DNA from: Adhaeribacter sp.
Lineage (GTDB): Bacteria > Bacteroidota > Bacteroidia > Cytophagales > Hymenobacteraceae
DNA: 6,235 nucleotides
Assembly: GCA_028288395.1 (NCBI GenBank)
Contig: JAQBNV010000609.1
Span: forward strand, 1-6,235
Direction: 5' to 3'
Shown piece after piece: positions 1 through 6,193 of the stretch (position 1 is the stretch's first letter; each line of letters starts with the position of its first letter). Made by a program: the position numbers and the translations under genes. A model generated the notes under the pieces. That model saw nothing but the letters and a program-made list of their open reading frames with translations. It did not search any database and was not told the DNA's origin.

Positions 1-48
1 ACTTTATTTTAAACACTTTTGGTTATTTTAAATAGCACTTCAGGACAC

Positions 49-243
49 CATAGCCGTCAGGTTAAGAGAAGATTAACTTTGGCAGCTGGTTCTGTATTAA
101 CGAAATGTAACTTGGAGCTATAAATAAAGGCAGTTTTCATCTGGCAGGCTGTCCAAAACTTCCTTTCATCGGTACACACCAGCTAAAAGCTGGCGCGAGC
201 ACACATGAAATATTGGTAAATATTCCTTAGCCTGACGGCTATG
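49..243. repeat. Inverted repeat pair flanking a G/C-rich hairpin region, REP/BIME- or MITE-like
   Basis: CATAGCCGTCAGGTTAAG (49-66) is the reverse complement, at 17 of 18 positions, of CTTAGCCTGACGGCTATG (226-243). Each copy can also fold on itself (TAGCC, four-base loop, GGCTA, with a G-T pair in the left copy). Paired self-complementary units in opposite orientation with no gene between them are typical of REP/BIME elements or small non-autonomous elements. No transposase is present in the window. Confidence 0.5.
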
Positions 244-262
244 TTCAGGGCACTTGCGCCAG
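179..262. repeat. Stem-loop cluster CCAGCT/AGCTGG and CTGGCGCGAG/CTTGCGCCAG
   Basis: CCAGCT (179-184) and AGCTGG (188-193) form a tight 6-bp hairpin. Overlapping it, CTGGCGCGAG (190-199) can pair with CTTGCGCCAG (253-262) over 10 positions with one G-T, enclosing the TAGCC/GGCTA hairpin at 229-242. The two folds compete for the same bases, so this could be a structured RNA or a palindromic repeat element. Confidence 0.4.
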
Positions 263-279
263 ATATAAAGTAAGTTGAA

Positions 280-316
280 ATTACCCAATGCGCAGGTTTG
301 TTATAATATGGGTAAT
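280..316. repeat. 8-nt inverted repeat ATTACCCA/TGGGTAAT
   Basis: ATTACCCA (280-287) and TGGGTAAT (309-316) are exact reverse complements around a 21-nt loop. It is close to the palindromic cluster but has no evident gene context, and chance is possible. Confidence 0.3.
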
Positions 317-440
317 ATTGAACGGTTTAGAAATTTAATTTATCATACTGCAGTTTCTTAGCAGGAAGCACCAACTTTGATTAATGGTAATTTACCGCCA
401 TTATAGCTACTCTATACTAAATTTAAACCTGTGTTGCTTC

Positions 441-647
441 TTACTGGCGCACGAGTCGCTGAATGCTCCGGCCGATATTACCTGTAAGTTCTGGCAGGTA
501 AGTACCCGTTCTCAGGTTAGTTAAGTTCGGGCTGTTGTCGGTAATTTCACCATGTTGCACCCTCTGGCCCTGCGTATTCAAAACACGGTAGTATAACATT
601 CCGTTGCCAGCAGGCAGCATAAATAAACCTGGGCTGGGGTTGGGGTA
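441..647 (-). other. Remnant T9SS type A C-terminal sorting domain of the pseudogene
   Basis: The last 68 codons read in one open frame ending at TAA 441-443. They show the sorting-domain pattern: YPNPSPGLF at the start, YYRVLNTQGQRV in the middle, then LTNLRTGTYLPEL and IQRLVRQ at the end. In Bacteroidota this domain directs Sec-exported proteins through T9SS and is removed on secretion or attachment. It is now out of frame with the ice-binding segment. Confidence 0.85.
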
Positions 648-1626
648 CGCCGCAGTGAGGGCGTTTGTTTGGCAGAGCGCCGCGGTTATGGAGGAAAAAA
701 CGCGGGTCCCGTCCGGGGTCCACCTGGCGCAGCCGGTAGTATGCCAACCCAGCTAGCGGTTTTTTGTCCACAAAGGTATAGTTGTGCCCATTCGGGCTGG
801 TTCCCTGACCTTTGACCTGAGTTAGGGTTTCAAATGCCGCACCATCAGCACTGGGTTGTACTTCAAACCGGTCGTTGTTTGTTTCTAAAGCGGTGGCCCA
901 TCTCAATATTATGTCTTAGCAATTGGCTATGGTAGCAAAGCGAATTGTTGAAGCGTAACTATGTTTTCATTCAAGATAATAGCTCGCGCAGTTGAAAGCA
1001 CTCTACCCAAGAGGCTCGTGCCTTCTAATAAACCAATTGCTGCGTTGTTAATAATAGTACCTTTAAAATCAGAATTAACCCCTAAATGTACTTCTCCGTT
1101 TATCTGAAAATACACGTTATCTAAAGTGGCCTGATTAGTCAGAATTAGCTCGGCGCTTCCGTTGTCACAAAAGCGCCATTTATCTTAATAATAAATAGGG
1201 CATCAGGATTTCCTCCTCCATCTACGGTTAAAGTGCCATTTAAGGTAGAAGCAGTTCCCGCAAAGTAAATGCCCGGAGTAAGAAATTGGTTATTCCCTAA
1301 TGTAACCCCGATAGTGGTACTGCAAGTGCTCCCGCTTAAGAAGTATAGACCGAGTGTACAGCCATAGCCGCCTGGGCTGTATTGGCATCCTGTACATAAA
1401 TTTGTCCAGTTACTTCTCCCAGAGGAAACCCAGTTAAGGTACTTGCTTTGGTTCCAATATTACCAATTACGGTCGAAGCCCCATTGTTGGTAAATTCGCC
1501 ATTAGCCGTAAATAATGCGAAGGCGGAAGCAGGCCCGAAGTCAGGCGCTTGTACTTGATCTAAACTGGCGTTCGACAAAGATAAAAGACTGATGAGTAGT
1601 ATAAAGAGCGGGTATTCATTTTTCAT
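441..1626 (-). pseudogene. Broken DUF3494 ice-binding protein with T9SS C-terminal sorting domain
   Basis: The start (MKNEYPLFILLISLLSLSNA) is a Sec signal peptide. It leads into a DUF3494 domain: FGPASAFALFTANGEFTNNG, VIGNIGTK, LGEVTGQIYVQDANTAQAAM. At about 1337-1341 the reading steps back one base and continues LSGSTCSTTIGVTLGNNQFL, LTPGIYFAG, LNGTLTVDGGGNPDALFIIK. At about 1160 it shifts again to GSAELILTNQATLDNVYFQI, VHLGVNSDFKGTII and LLGRVLSTA. A TAG follows at 927-929, then a third shift near 915 into DIILRWATALETNNDRFEV and LAGLAYYRLRQVDP. One extra base at 714 leads to DGTRVFSSITAAL and the T9SS tail YPNPSPGLF to QRLVRQ. That is three single-base losses, one gain and one stop; mended, about 394 residues. 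The family is expected to bind ice after export through T9SS. The order and continuity of the pieces show one ancestral gene. The two large neighbouring genes are intact, so true decay is more likely than sequencing error, but the latter is not excluded. Confidence 0.88.
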
Positions 1627-1711
1627 TTCTTTTTTATTTCCATTTTTACACAGAGTGCGATAAAAAACGCGCGCGACAAAGCTTACTCGTTCTTATCCTG
1701 AAAAAATGGAT

Positions 1712-1761
1712 ATAAATGAACGGAAAATTAGATATAACCGTAAACAGTGTTGTTCATTTAT
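1712..1761. repeat. 10-nt inverted repeat ahead of the broken ice-binding gene
   Basis: ATAAATGAAC (1712-1721) and GTTCATTTAT (1752-1761) are exact reverse complements with 30 nt between them. They lie 86-135 nt upstream of the pseudogene start, a plausible place for a regulator site, but an A/T-rich repeat this short can arise by chance. Confidence 0.3.
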
Positions 1762-1866
1762 CAACCCAATTTAAAATAGGAACTGGCCTATCTCCTTCTC
1801 TTTTTAAAGAACTAAAGTAAAAGCGGCAGGAACTTCTGGAAGGCATTACGTAACGGGTTGGGTTAG

Positions 1867-1896
1867 CAGACATGCGCTTCGCATGGTAAGTGTCTG
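1867..1896. repeat. Nested palindrome in the intergenic region
   Basis: CAGAC (1867-1871) pairs with GTCTG (1892-1896), and inside it ATGCG (1872-1876) pairs with CGCAT (1880-1884) around a 3-nt loop. A 7-nt bulge on one side makes it an imperfect hairpin. It sits about 64 nt beyond the OmpA terminator and belongs to no gene. It could be a dispersed palindromic repeat or a structured leader. Confidence 0.4.
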
Positions 1897-1959
1897 TTGG
1901 GGTTTTTGGCCATTATAACGACCTTAAAATTAAAAGAACAATTATAAAACTGGTTAAAT

Positions 1960-1989
1960 AAAAAGGACGGAATCTCTTCCGCCCTTTTT
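1960..1989 (-). terminator. Intrinsic terminator of the OmpA-family gene, probably bidirectional
   Basis: Two 13-nt arms (1977-1989 and 1960-1972) pair around a 4-nt loop. On the minus strand the stem reads AAAAAGGGCGGAA, then GAGA, then TTCCGTCCTTTTT, fully paired with one G-U. The T-run continues into TATTT. It starts 27 nt after the OmpA stop. The plus strand also has a T-run but carries one A-C mismatch, so it would end plus-strand transcripts less well. Confidence 0.85.
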
Positions 1990-2016
1990 ATTTGTAAAAC
2001 AGGTAATTAACTTTAA

Positions 2017-3924
2017 TTATTTAGCCGGAATAATATCTATGATTACGGTGCGGTTATAAAACCGCTCTTCCGGCAGATTGTTTTCGAAAGGTGTTTGGCT
2101 CGGATCTTCGCCAAAACCGAATGTATCAAATTTTACATTAGTCTTACCGGCTTTCGTTAAGGCAGCTTGAATAATTTTTTGCGTTTGCTCGGCTCTGTTC
2201 CGGGATAAGGTATTATTATGGGCCTCATCGCCAATAATATCGGTATGGCCATGAACAATAACCGTTGACCCTTCCGAAATTAAAGGCGAAACAATATCCG
2301 TTAGGAATTTATCGTACGAAGCAATTGATTTTTCTTTATCAAAATCAAACAGAATACTGTACCGGTAACCTTTATCTACTACCTCGTTCTGGCTTACCAA
2401 ATGTACGGTGCTTTCTTTTGTAACTGCTACGCCGTTTTTGGTTTCGCCCCGCATGGTAATTTTGTAATCTCCTTCCGGGCGATTACCCAAAATAGAATTG
2501 CCCGGTATACTTCCCTGGTCGGAGGTAAAAGGACCATAGTGTTGCATAACGCCTTGCTCATCGGCGGCTTCAATTGTCCAGGATTTAATGGGGTCTTTTT
2601 CGCTGCCTACGTTCAAAACTACGTGACTATCGAGCGGATCTACCTGAGTGGAAATAATTTGTACCGGCTTCATCAGCCCGCCACCTACTTCCATTAGTAA
2701 TTCGGGCGAAGCGCTTTGAATATCTACCCGCTGATCGCCGGCCCGTAACAAAACTAATTCTTTCGTGCCACCAGGCTGCTCCGATGGAATAAGGGGTTTG
2801 GTGCGGCCTTCGGTAGCAATGCGGGAACCGTCGATATTAAATACCGTAACCAGGTAACTTTTTATAGACTCGGCCATGGCTTTACCATCTTCCGCGCCTT
2901 TGGCGGAGGCACCGCTCAGAGATATACGGGCACTTGGATTGGCGCGCATCCGGTCACCCAGAATATTCAGGAGATTATGATACACATTTAACTGCCGGGC
3001 TGAACGGCCCTGCCGGGTTTCTGTCTGCTCGTTTTGTAATTGTACTTCTTTGAAATCCGTTGCCTGCTGTTTTGTAAGCTGCACGTACCGATTAGGTACG
3101 GTTGCCGATCCTTCATCAAAAAATACTGAATTACGAAGCGGTAGGGTCTCGCTTACCTGACGTTTAACCGGTACGGTTTTAGGCGCCCGTACTACAAAAG
3201 TAACTTCGGGTACAGCTGTCTCCACTTTAGCTACTTTTCCAAATTTAAGGGCAATTCCGGTTCTTAAAGTAGTGATAGTTAAACTTTCGATATCCCTGGG
3301 ATCCTGGCCAAAATAAGGGTGATAGGAAACAAAGGGCGAAATAATAAATTTGGTATTGCTGTTAGGAGAAGAAAACTGATAATCATATCCCACGCCCACC
3401 TGACCCGTAAGTATTGTTTTACGCATGTCACTCAATTCCGCATCTGTATTGGGTTGTTTAAGCTGGGTATATGCAAAATCGTTTTGCAAATTAAAAGCTA
3501 CCCGGGGGCCAGCAAAAAAGTAAAAATTAGCGGCGTTTACCCGTAGAGCAGGTTCAATAGAAAAGTAACTCAACGTTGTTTTTAAAGTCGCCGGGCAATC
3601 GCAGGGTGCCATAACACCGTCAAACTTCCCGCCGCGATCGTCATAGGCCAAGTTCAGCATGGCGCCAAAAACCCCGGCAGGACGGTATTCCATCAGGACA
3701 GAACCATAAGGCCGGACGCCAAACCCTTTATGAAAAGCAGCCGGAACAATTAAGGAATTATTTAACCGTTGGGTGGTGCCATCATAAAAATTTAAATTAG
3801 CGGCACCCGAGGCACCAAACCGCCAGGTTGGCCGCGTGTCTTGTCCCTGCGCCGTACCTACCGCGAGTATTCCCATCACAGAACCCAACAGGACTTTTTG
3901 TAATATTTTATTTATGGGTAACAT
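2017..3924 (-). CDS. OmpA-family outer-membrane protein: beta-barrel, degenerate OmpA-like domain, Ig-like module, OmpA peptidoglycan-binding domain
   Basis: This is a 635-residue protein. A signal peptide covers residues 1-27 (hydrophobic 11-22, likely cleavage after AQG before QDT). Residues 32-230 have the alternating, aromatic-rich pattern of an outer-membrane beta-barrel (YFFAGPRVAFNL, VGVGYDYQF, FIISPFVSYHPYFG, LRTGIALKFG). Residues 262-402 resemble an OmpA-like domain (LRNSVFFDEGSA, NPSARISLSGASAKG, IKSYLV, IATEGRTKPLIP, GDQRVDI) but lack the Asp and Arg that bind diaminopimelate. Residues 430-510 look like a FlgD/Ig-like module (IKSWTIEAADEQG, EGDYKITMRGETKNG). Residues 520-635 are a canonical OmpA domain: ILFDFDKEKS, GHTDIIGD, LSRNRAEQ, FGFGED and RTVIID, with the ligand pair Asp562 and Arg577 fifteen residues apart as in known family members. 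The expected role is to link outer membrane to peptidoglycan. It follows the ice-binding gene by 97 nt on the same strand. A functional link to ice binding is inference. Confidence 0.92.
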   Translation of the reverse strand: MLPINKILQKVLLGSVMGILAVGTAQGQDTRPTWRFGASGAANLNFYDGTTQRLNNSLIVPAAFHKGFGVRPYGSVLMEYRPAGVFGAMLNLAYDDRGGKFDGVMAPCDCPATLKTTLSYFSIEPALRVNAANFYFFAGPRVAFNLQNDFAYTQLKQPNTDAELSDMRKTILTGQVGVGYDYQFSSPNSNTKFIISPFVSYHPYFGQDPRDIESLTITTLRTGIALKFGKVAKVETAVPEVTFVVRAPKTVPVKRQVSETLPLRNSVFFDEGSATVPNRYVQLTKQQATDFKEVQLQNEQTETRQGRSARQLNVYHNLLNILGDRMRANPSARISLSGASAKGAEDGKAMAESIKSYLVTVFNIDGSRIATEGRTKPLIPSEQPGGTKELVLLRAGDQRVDIQSASPELLMEVGGGLMKPVQIISTQVDPLDSHVVLNVGSEKDPIKSWTIEAADEQGVMQHYGPFTSDQGSIPGNSILGNRPEGDYKITMRGETKNGVAVTKESTVHLVSQNEVVDKGYRYSILFDFDKEKSIASYDKFLTDIVSPLISEGSTVIVHGHTDIIGDEAHNNTLSRNRAEQTQKIIQAALTKAGKTNVKFDTFGFGEDPSQTPFENNLPEERFYNRTVIIDIIPAK

Positions 3925-3970
3925 ATAATAATAGCTGTTTATAAAATTTTTATTTTTCGGTTTAACCTGG

Positions 3971-3996
3971 GTTTATTCCCCCCGCGGGGAATAAAC
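3971..3996 (-). terminator. Perfect 11-bp hairpin between the ice-binding and OmpA genes; attenuator or U-poor terminator
   Basis: The arms GTTTATTCCCC and GGGGAATAAAC pair perfectly around a 4-nt loop (GCGG on the minus strand). The hairpin begins 25 nt after the stop of the upstream gene and ends 46 nt before the OmpA start. No U-run follows it on the minus strand (next bases are CCAGGTTAAACCG), so it is not a textbook intrinsic terminator. It may end or stabilise the upstream transcript, or adjust relative expression if the two genes are cotranscribed. Confidence 0.5.
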
Positions 3997-4021
3997 TTTC
4001 GGGTAATAATAACAAGCCAGA

Positions 4022-6193
4022 TTAAGGCTTAACCGTATTCATAATTAAGGTAACTTCTGTTTGGGCTAATAACTTACCGGTTACTTTAGCCCCGGTATTA
4101 AGGGAGATGAGGGTTTGGCTCAGAAGAATTCCGCTGAAATCAGCGTTGGTTCCCAAGGTCGCTTTACCGGTTACTATCCACTGAATGTTTTTGGCTTTAG
4201 CACCACCGGTTAAGTGAATAATGGCGCTGTTATTTACCACCAGGTCTTGTGAAATCTGGAAAATCCAGGTGTCATTGGCATTACCATTGAGGGTAATACC
4301 ATCTGTTATGGTAAGGTTTGTGCCCCATTTATATAAGCCTGGTGCCAGGGTTTGTCCATTAAGGTTACCGGCTTCGTACTCCACAATTGGAGCTGGCGTA
4401 GTGAGTCCATTGGCCGTGGTAAAAGCTGTTTGCATATCTGCTACGGCTTTATCCACCAAAGTTTTATCAATCACCCGGCACTCCGGACCAGCAGCATCTA
4501 TCGTGTAAATGGTGCCGGTAACTTCCGGACAGGATAATCCGGTTATAGCAGCCCCGGTAACCGGGCTGGTGCCAATATTTCCGGTAATGGCCGAGGTAGA
4601 GACATTGGTAATCCCGGATTTCGTTAAAATGGTAAACTTATCGGCATTTCCTAGGTCGACCAAAACAGGCCCCTTAGAAGGGTTGGCGGTAAAATTAGCG
4701 GTGATATTTTTATTCCCATTCATGGTAACCGTTAATGGGTTAACCGTGCCGGTAGCATCACCACTCCAGGAGGTGAAAGTATAACCGGGATTAGCAGTAG
4801 CGGTAAGTTGTACGTTTGTGCCGGCATTGTAATTAGGCAGATTCGGCTCTTCGACTACCTTACCATTAATGGCCGTTACGGTTAAAGTATAATGGTTAAC
4901 AACGGGGATGGCCGTAAAGTTGGCGGTGATATTTTTATCCTCATTCATGGTAACGGTTAAGGGATTCTTATCGCCAGTAGCATCGCCGGTCCAAGAGGTA
5001 AAAGTAAAACCGGTATTGGGCGTGGCAGTAAGTACTACCGTGGCGCCATGGTTGTACCGGGCCTGGTCTAAAACCCGTAAAACGGTGCCATTAGGGGCGG
5101 TTACGGTTAAGCTGTATGTTTTGATAGCGAAATTTGCTACCAGGGTTTTATTGGCATTCAGGGCGAAAGTATAACTGGCGCTCGTAGAAACCTCATTGCC
5201 GTTTTCGGTCCAGTTAACAAAGTTATAACTGGCATTGGCCACGGCATTAACCGTAACCGAAGACCCGGCACCGAAAGAACCTTCTCCGCTTGTTGTTCCA
5301 CCGGCAGCTGGGCTGGATGATAAAGCTACTTGTAGCTGAGAAGCCGGTATAACCTTGTAATTGGCCACTAAAGTCCGGTCACTTGACAGCACGAACTGGT
5401 AGCTGGCATTGGTAGAGGCTATATTACCGTTTTCGGTCCAGTTAAGGAAGGTGTAACCGGCATTGGGATTAGCGGTAACTGTAACCGAAGCCCCCCTATT
5501 AAAGTTACCTGCTCCGTTAGTAGTTCCGCCCTCGACCGGGTTAGAAGATAAAACAACGGCTAATTGCGAAGGTGGCGTTAGGCTGTAGTTAGCTACCAAA
5601 TCCTTGTTACCGGCCATCGTAAACTGATAGCTGGCACTCGTAGAAACTTCTTTCTTGTCTTCGGTCCAGTTGGTAAAAGAGTAACCGTCAATAGGAGTTG
5701 CGGTCACGGTAACGGTAGAACCTTGGGCAAATGTTCCTGCCCCGTTAAGGGTACCGCCAGCCGCCGGATTAGACGATAATATTACTTCCGGTATGGTGGT
5801 GAAGGTCCATACATAATCATTGACCATGGCGGTATGAAACGGGTCTTTCGCCTCGGTGGTAATGGTACCTGTATACTTGGTAAAGGGCAACAACGCCTGA
5901 TCCGGTTTAAAAGTAAAAGTTTTAGCACTAGCCGTGGGGGCCACCGCTCCGGTAATAAGCGTATTACCTTGCTTAATCGTGAAAGTGGTTTTGTTGATAG
6001 TTGCCGGATCCATATCCGAATTAAAGGTTGCCGAAATAAGTTTCGCAAGAGCAACATCTACTGCCTTATCCGTTGGATCAGTAGAAACTACTACCGGACA
6101 AAGACCGACAATCTCTCCTTTAAAATCATCCTTCTTACAGCCTGCAATAATAATGGCCAGCAGTGCTATTGAAAACCTTAAGGCATTGTACAT
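4022..6193 (-). CDS. Surface lipoprotein with Big_5 domain, five InlB-B-like repeats and a C-terminal DUF3494 ice-binding domain
   Basis: This 723-residue protein starts with a lipoprotein signal peptide: hydrophobic residues 8-18, lipobox IIAGC, lipidated Cys19. KKDD follows the Cys, matching the Bacteroidota lipoprotein export signal (basic then acidic residues), so display on the cell surface is predicted. Residues 33-134 look like a Big_5 (SbsA-type Ig-like) domain (STDPTDKAVDV at the start, YVWTFTT at the end). Residues 136-502 hold five repeats of about 68 residues with the InlB-B-like signature (GxxVTVTAxxxxGYxFxNW, LVANY). Residues 508-723 are a DUF3494 ice-binding domain: LGNADKFTILTKSGITN, ITGNIGT, LAPGLYKWGTNLTITDGITL, WIFQI, GTNADFSGILL and GKLLAQTEVTL. 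Family members are right-handed beta-solenoids that bind ice or inhibit recrystallisation. The repeats probably act as a stalk holding the ice-binding head off the surface (inference). The ATG at 6191-6193 is preceded by TTTTAAA with no Shine-Dalgarno, usual for the phylum. Ice activity itself cannot be read from sequence. Confidence 0.93.
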   Translation of the reverse strand: MYNALRFSIALLAIIIAGCKKDDFKGEIVGLCPVVVSTDPTDKAVDVALAKLISATFNSDMDPATINKTTFTIKQGNTLITGAVAPTASAKTFTFKPDQALLPFTKYTGTITTEAKDPFHTAMVNDYVWTFTTIPEVILSSNPAAGGTLNGAGTFAQGSTVTVTATPIDGYSFTNWTEDKKEVSTSASYQFTMAGNKDLVANYSLTPPSQLAVVLSSNPVEGGTTNGAGNFNRGASVTVTANPNAGYTFLNWTENGNIASTNASYQFVLSSDRTLVANYKVIPASQLQVALSSSPAAGGTTSGEGSFGAGSSVTVNAVANASYNFVNWTENGNEVSTSASYTFALNANKTLVANFAIKTYSLTVTAPNGTVLRVLDQARYNHGATVVLTATPNTGFTFTSWTGDATGDKNPLTVTMNEDKNITANFTAIPVVNHYTLTVTAINGKVVEEPNLPNYNAGTNVQLTATANPGYTFTSWSGDATGTVNPLTVTMNGNKNITANFTANPSKGPVLVDLGNADKFTILTKSGITNVSTSAITGNIGTSPVTGAAITGLSCPEVTGTIYTIDAAGPECRVIDKTLVDKAVADMQTAFTTANGLTTPAPIVEYEAGNLNGQTLAPGLYKWGTNLTITDGITLNGNANDTWIFQISQDLVVNNSAIIHLTGGAKAKNIQWIVTGKATLGTNADFSGILLSQTLISLNTGAKVTGKLLAQTEVTLIMNTVKP
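4688..5788 (-). repeat. Five tandem InlB-B-like repeat units inside the ice-binding lipoprotein gene
   Basis: Five units of about 67-69 codons lie at roughly 5788-5585, 5560-5357, 5335-5129, 5119-4913 and 4891-4688. They fall into two subfamilies. Units 1-3 share SSNPxxGGTxxGxGxF, NWTExG and STSASYxF. Units 4-5 share LTVTAxNGxV, FTSWxGDATG, NPLTVTMN and KNITANFTA. Units 4 and 5 are also close at the DNA level (about 4691-4742 against 4913-4964), which suggests a recent duplication or conversion. Such modules are known from secreted and surface proteins of many bacteria as Ig/ubiquitin-like spacers. Confidence 0.85.

Larger units (their letters stand above)
1..440. other. Non-coding region downstream of the pseudogene with dispersed inverted repeats
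   Basis: No gene can be supported on either strand. The stretch is A/T-rich but carries G/C-rich palindromic patches at 49-66, 179-193, 190-262 and 280-316. No clear terminator for the pseudogene is seen. A weak palindrome at 383-402 (AATGG/CCATT with GGTAA/TTACC inside) lacks a T-run. Confidence 0.5.
1627..1959. other. Gene-free intergenic region upstream of the broken ice-binding gene
   Basis: This stretch of about 330 nt holds no supportable gene on either strand. It contains a branched palindrome at 1867-1896 and a 10-nt inverted repeat at 1712-1721/1752-1761. On the minus strand the bases before the pseudogene ATG are A-rich (GGAAATAAAAAAGAA), which suits Bacteroidota translation initiation. 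No convincing TAnnTTTG/TTG promoter pair was found. The nearest match is TAATTTTC, near 1721-1729, with no TTG box at proper spacing. Confidence 0.5.

Noticed and set aside
547..906. Independent small gene beginning at a TTG codon near 906
   Set aside because: Its first half is the standard module before T9SS tails, and its second half is out-of-frame translation of the sorting domain; it is part of the pseudogene.
1337..1341. Programmed -1 frameshifting as the explanation for the split ice-binding gene
   Set aside because: The site does not fit an X-XXY-YYZ slippery heptamer in the needed frame, and four separate shifts plus a stop are far better explained by decay.
1627..1760. Bacteroidota promoter (TTG and TAnnTTTG) before the broken ice-binding gene
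   Set aside because: Candidates such as TAATTTTC and TAAGCTTTG each miss the consensus and have no TTG box at the right distance.
2401..2697. Plus-strand open frame opposite the OmpA-family gene
   Set aside because: It lies wholly inside a well-supported gene on the other strand, shows no family motif and has no initiation context; a shadow frame.
4221..5174. Several plus-strand open frames opposite the ice-binding gene
   Set aside because: They are complements of the repeat and DUF3494 coding sequence; the similarity among them only mirrors the repeats.
4688..5788. CRISPR-like or non-coding tandem repeat array
   Set aside because: The periodicity is about 200-225 nt, keeps the reading frame and encodes recognisable InlB-B-like domains.
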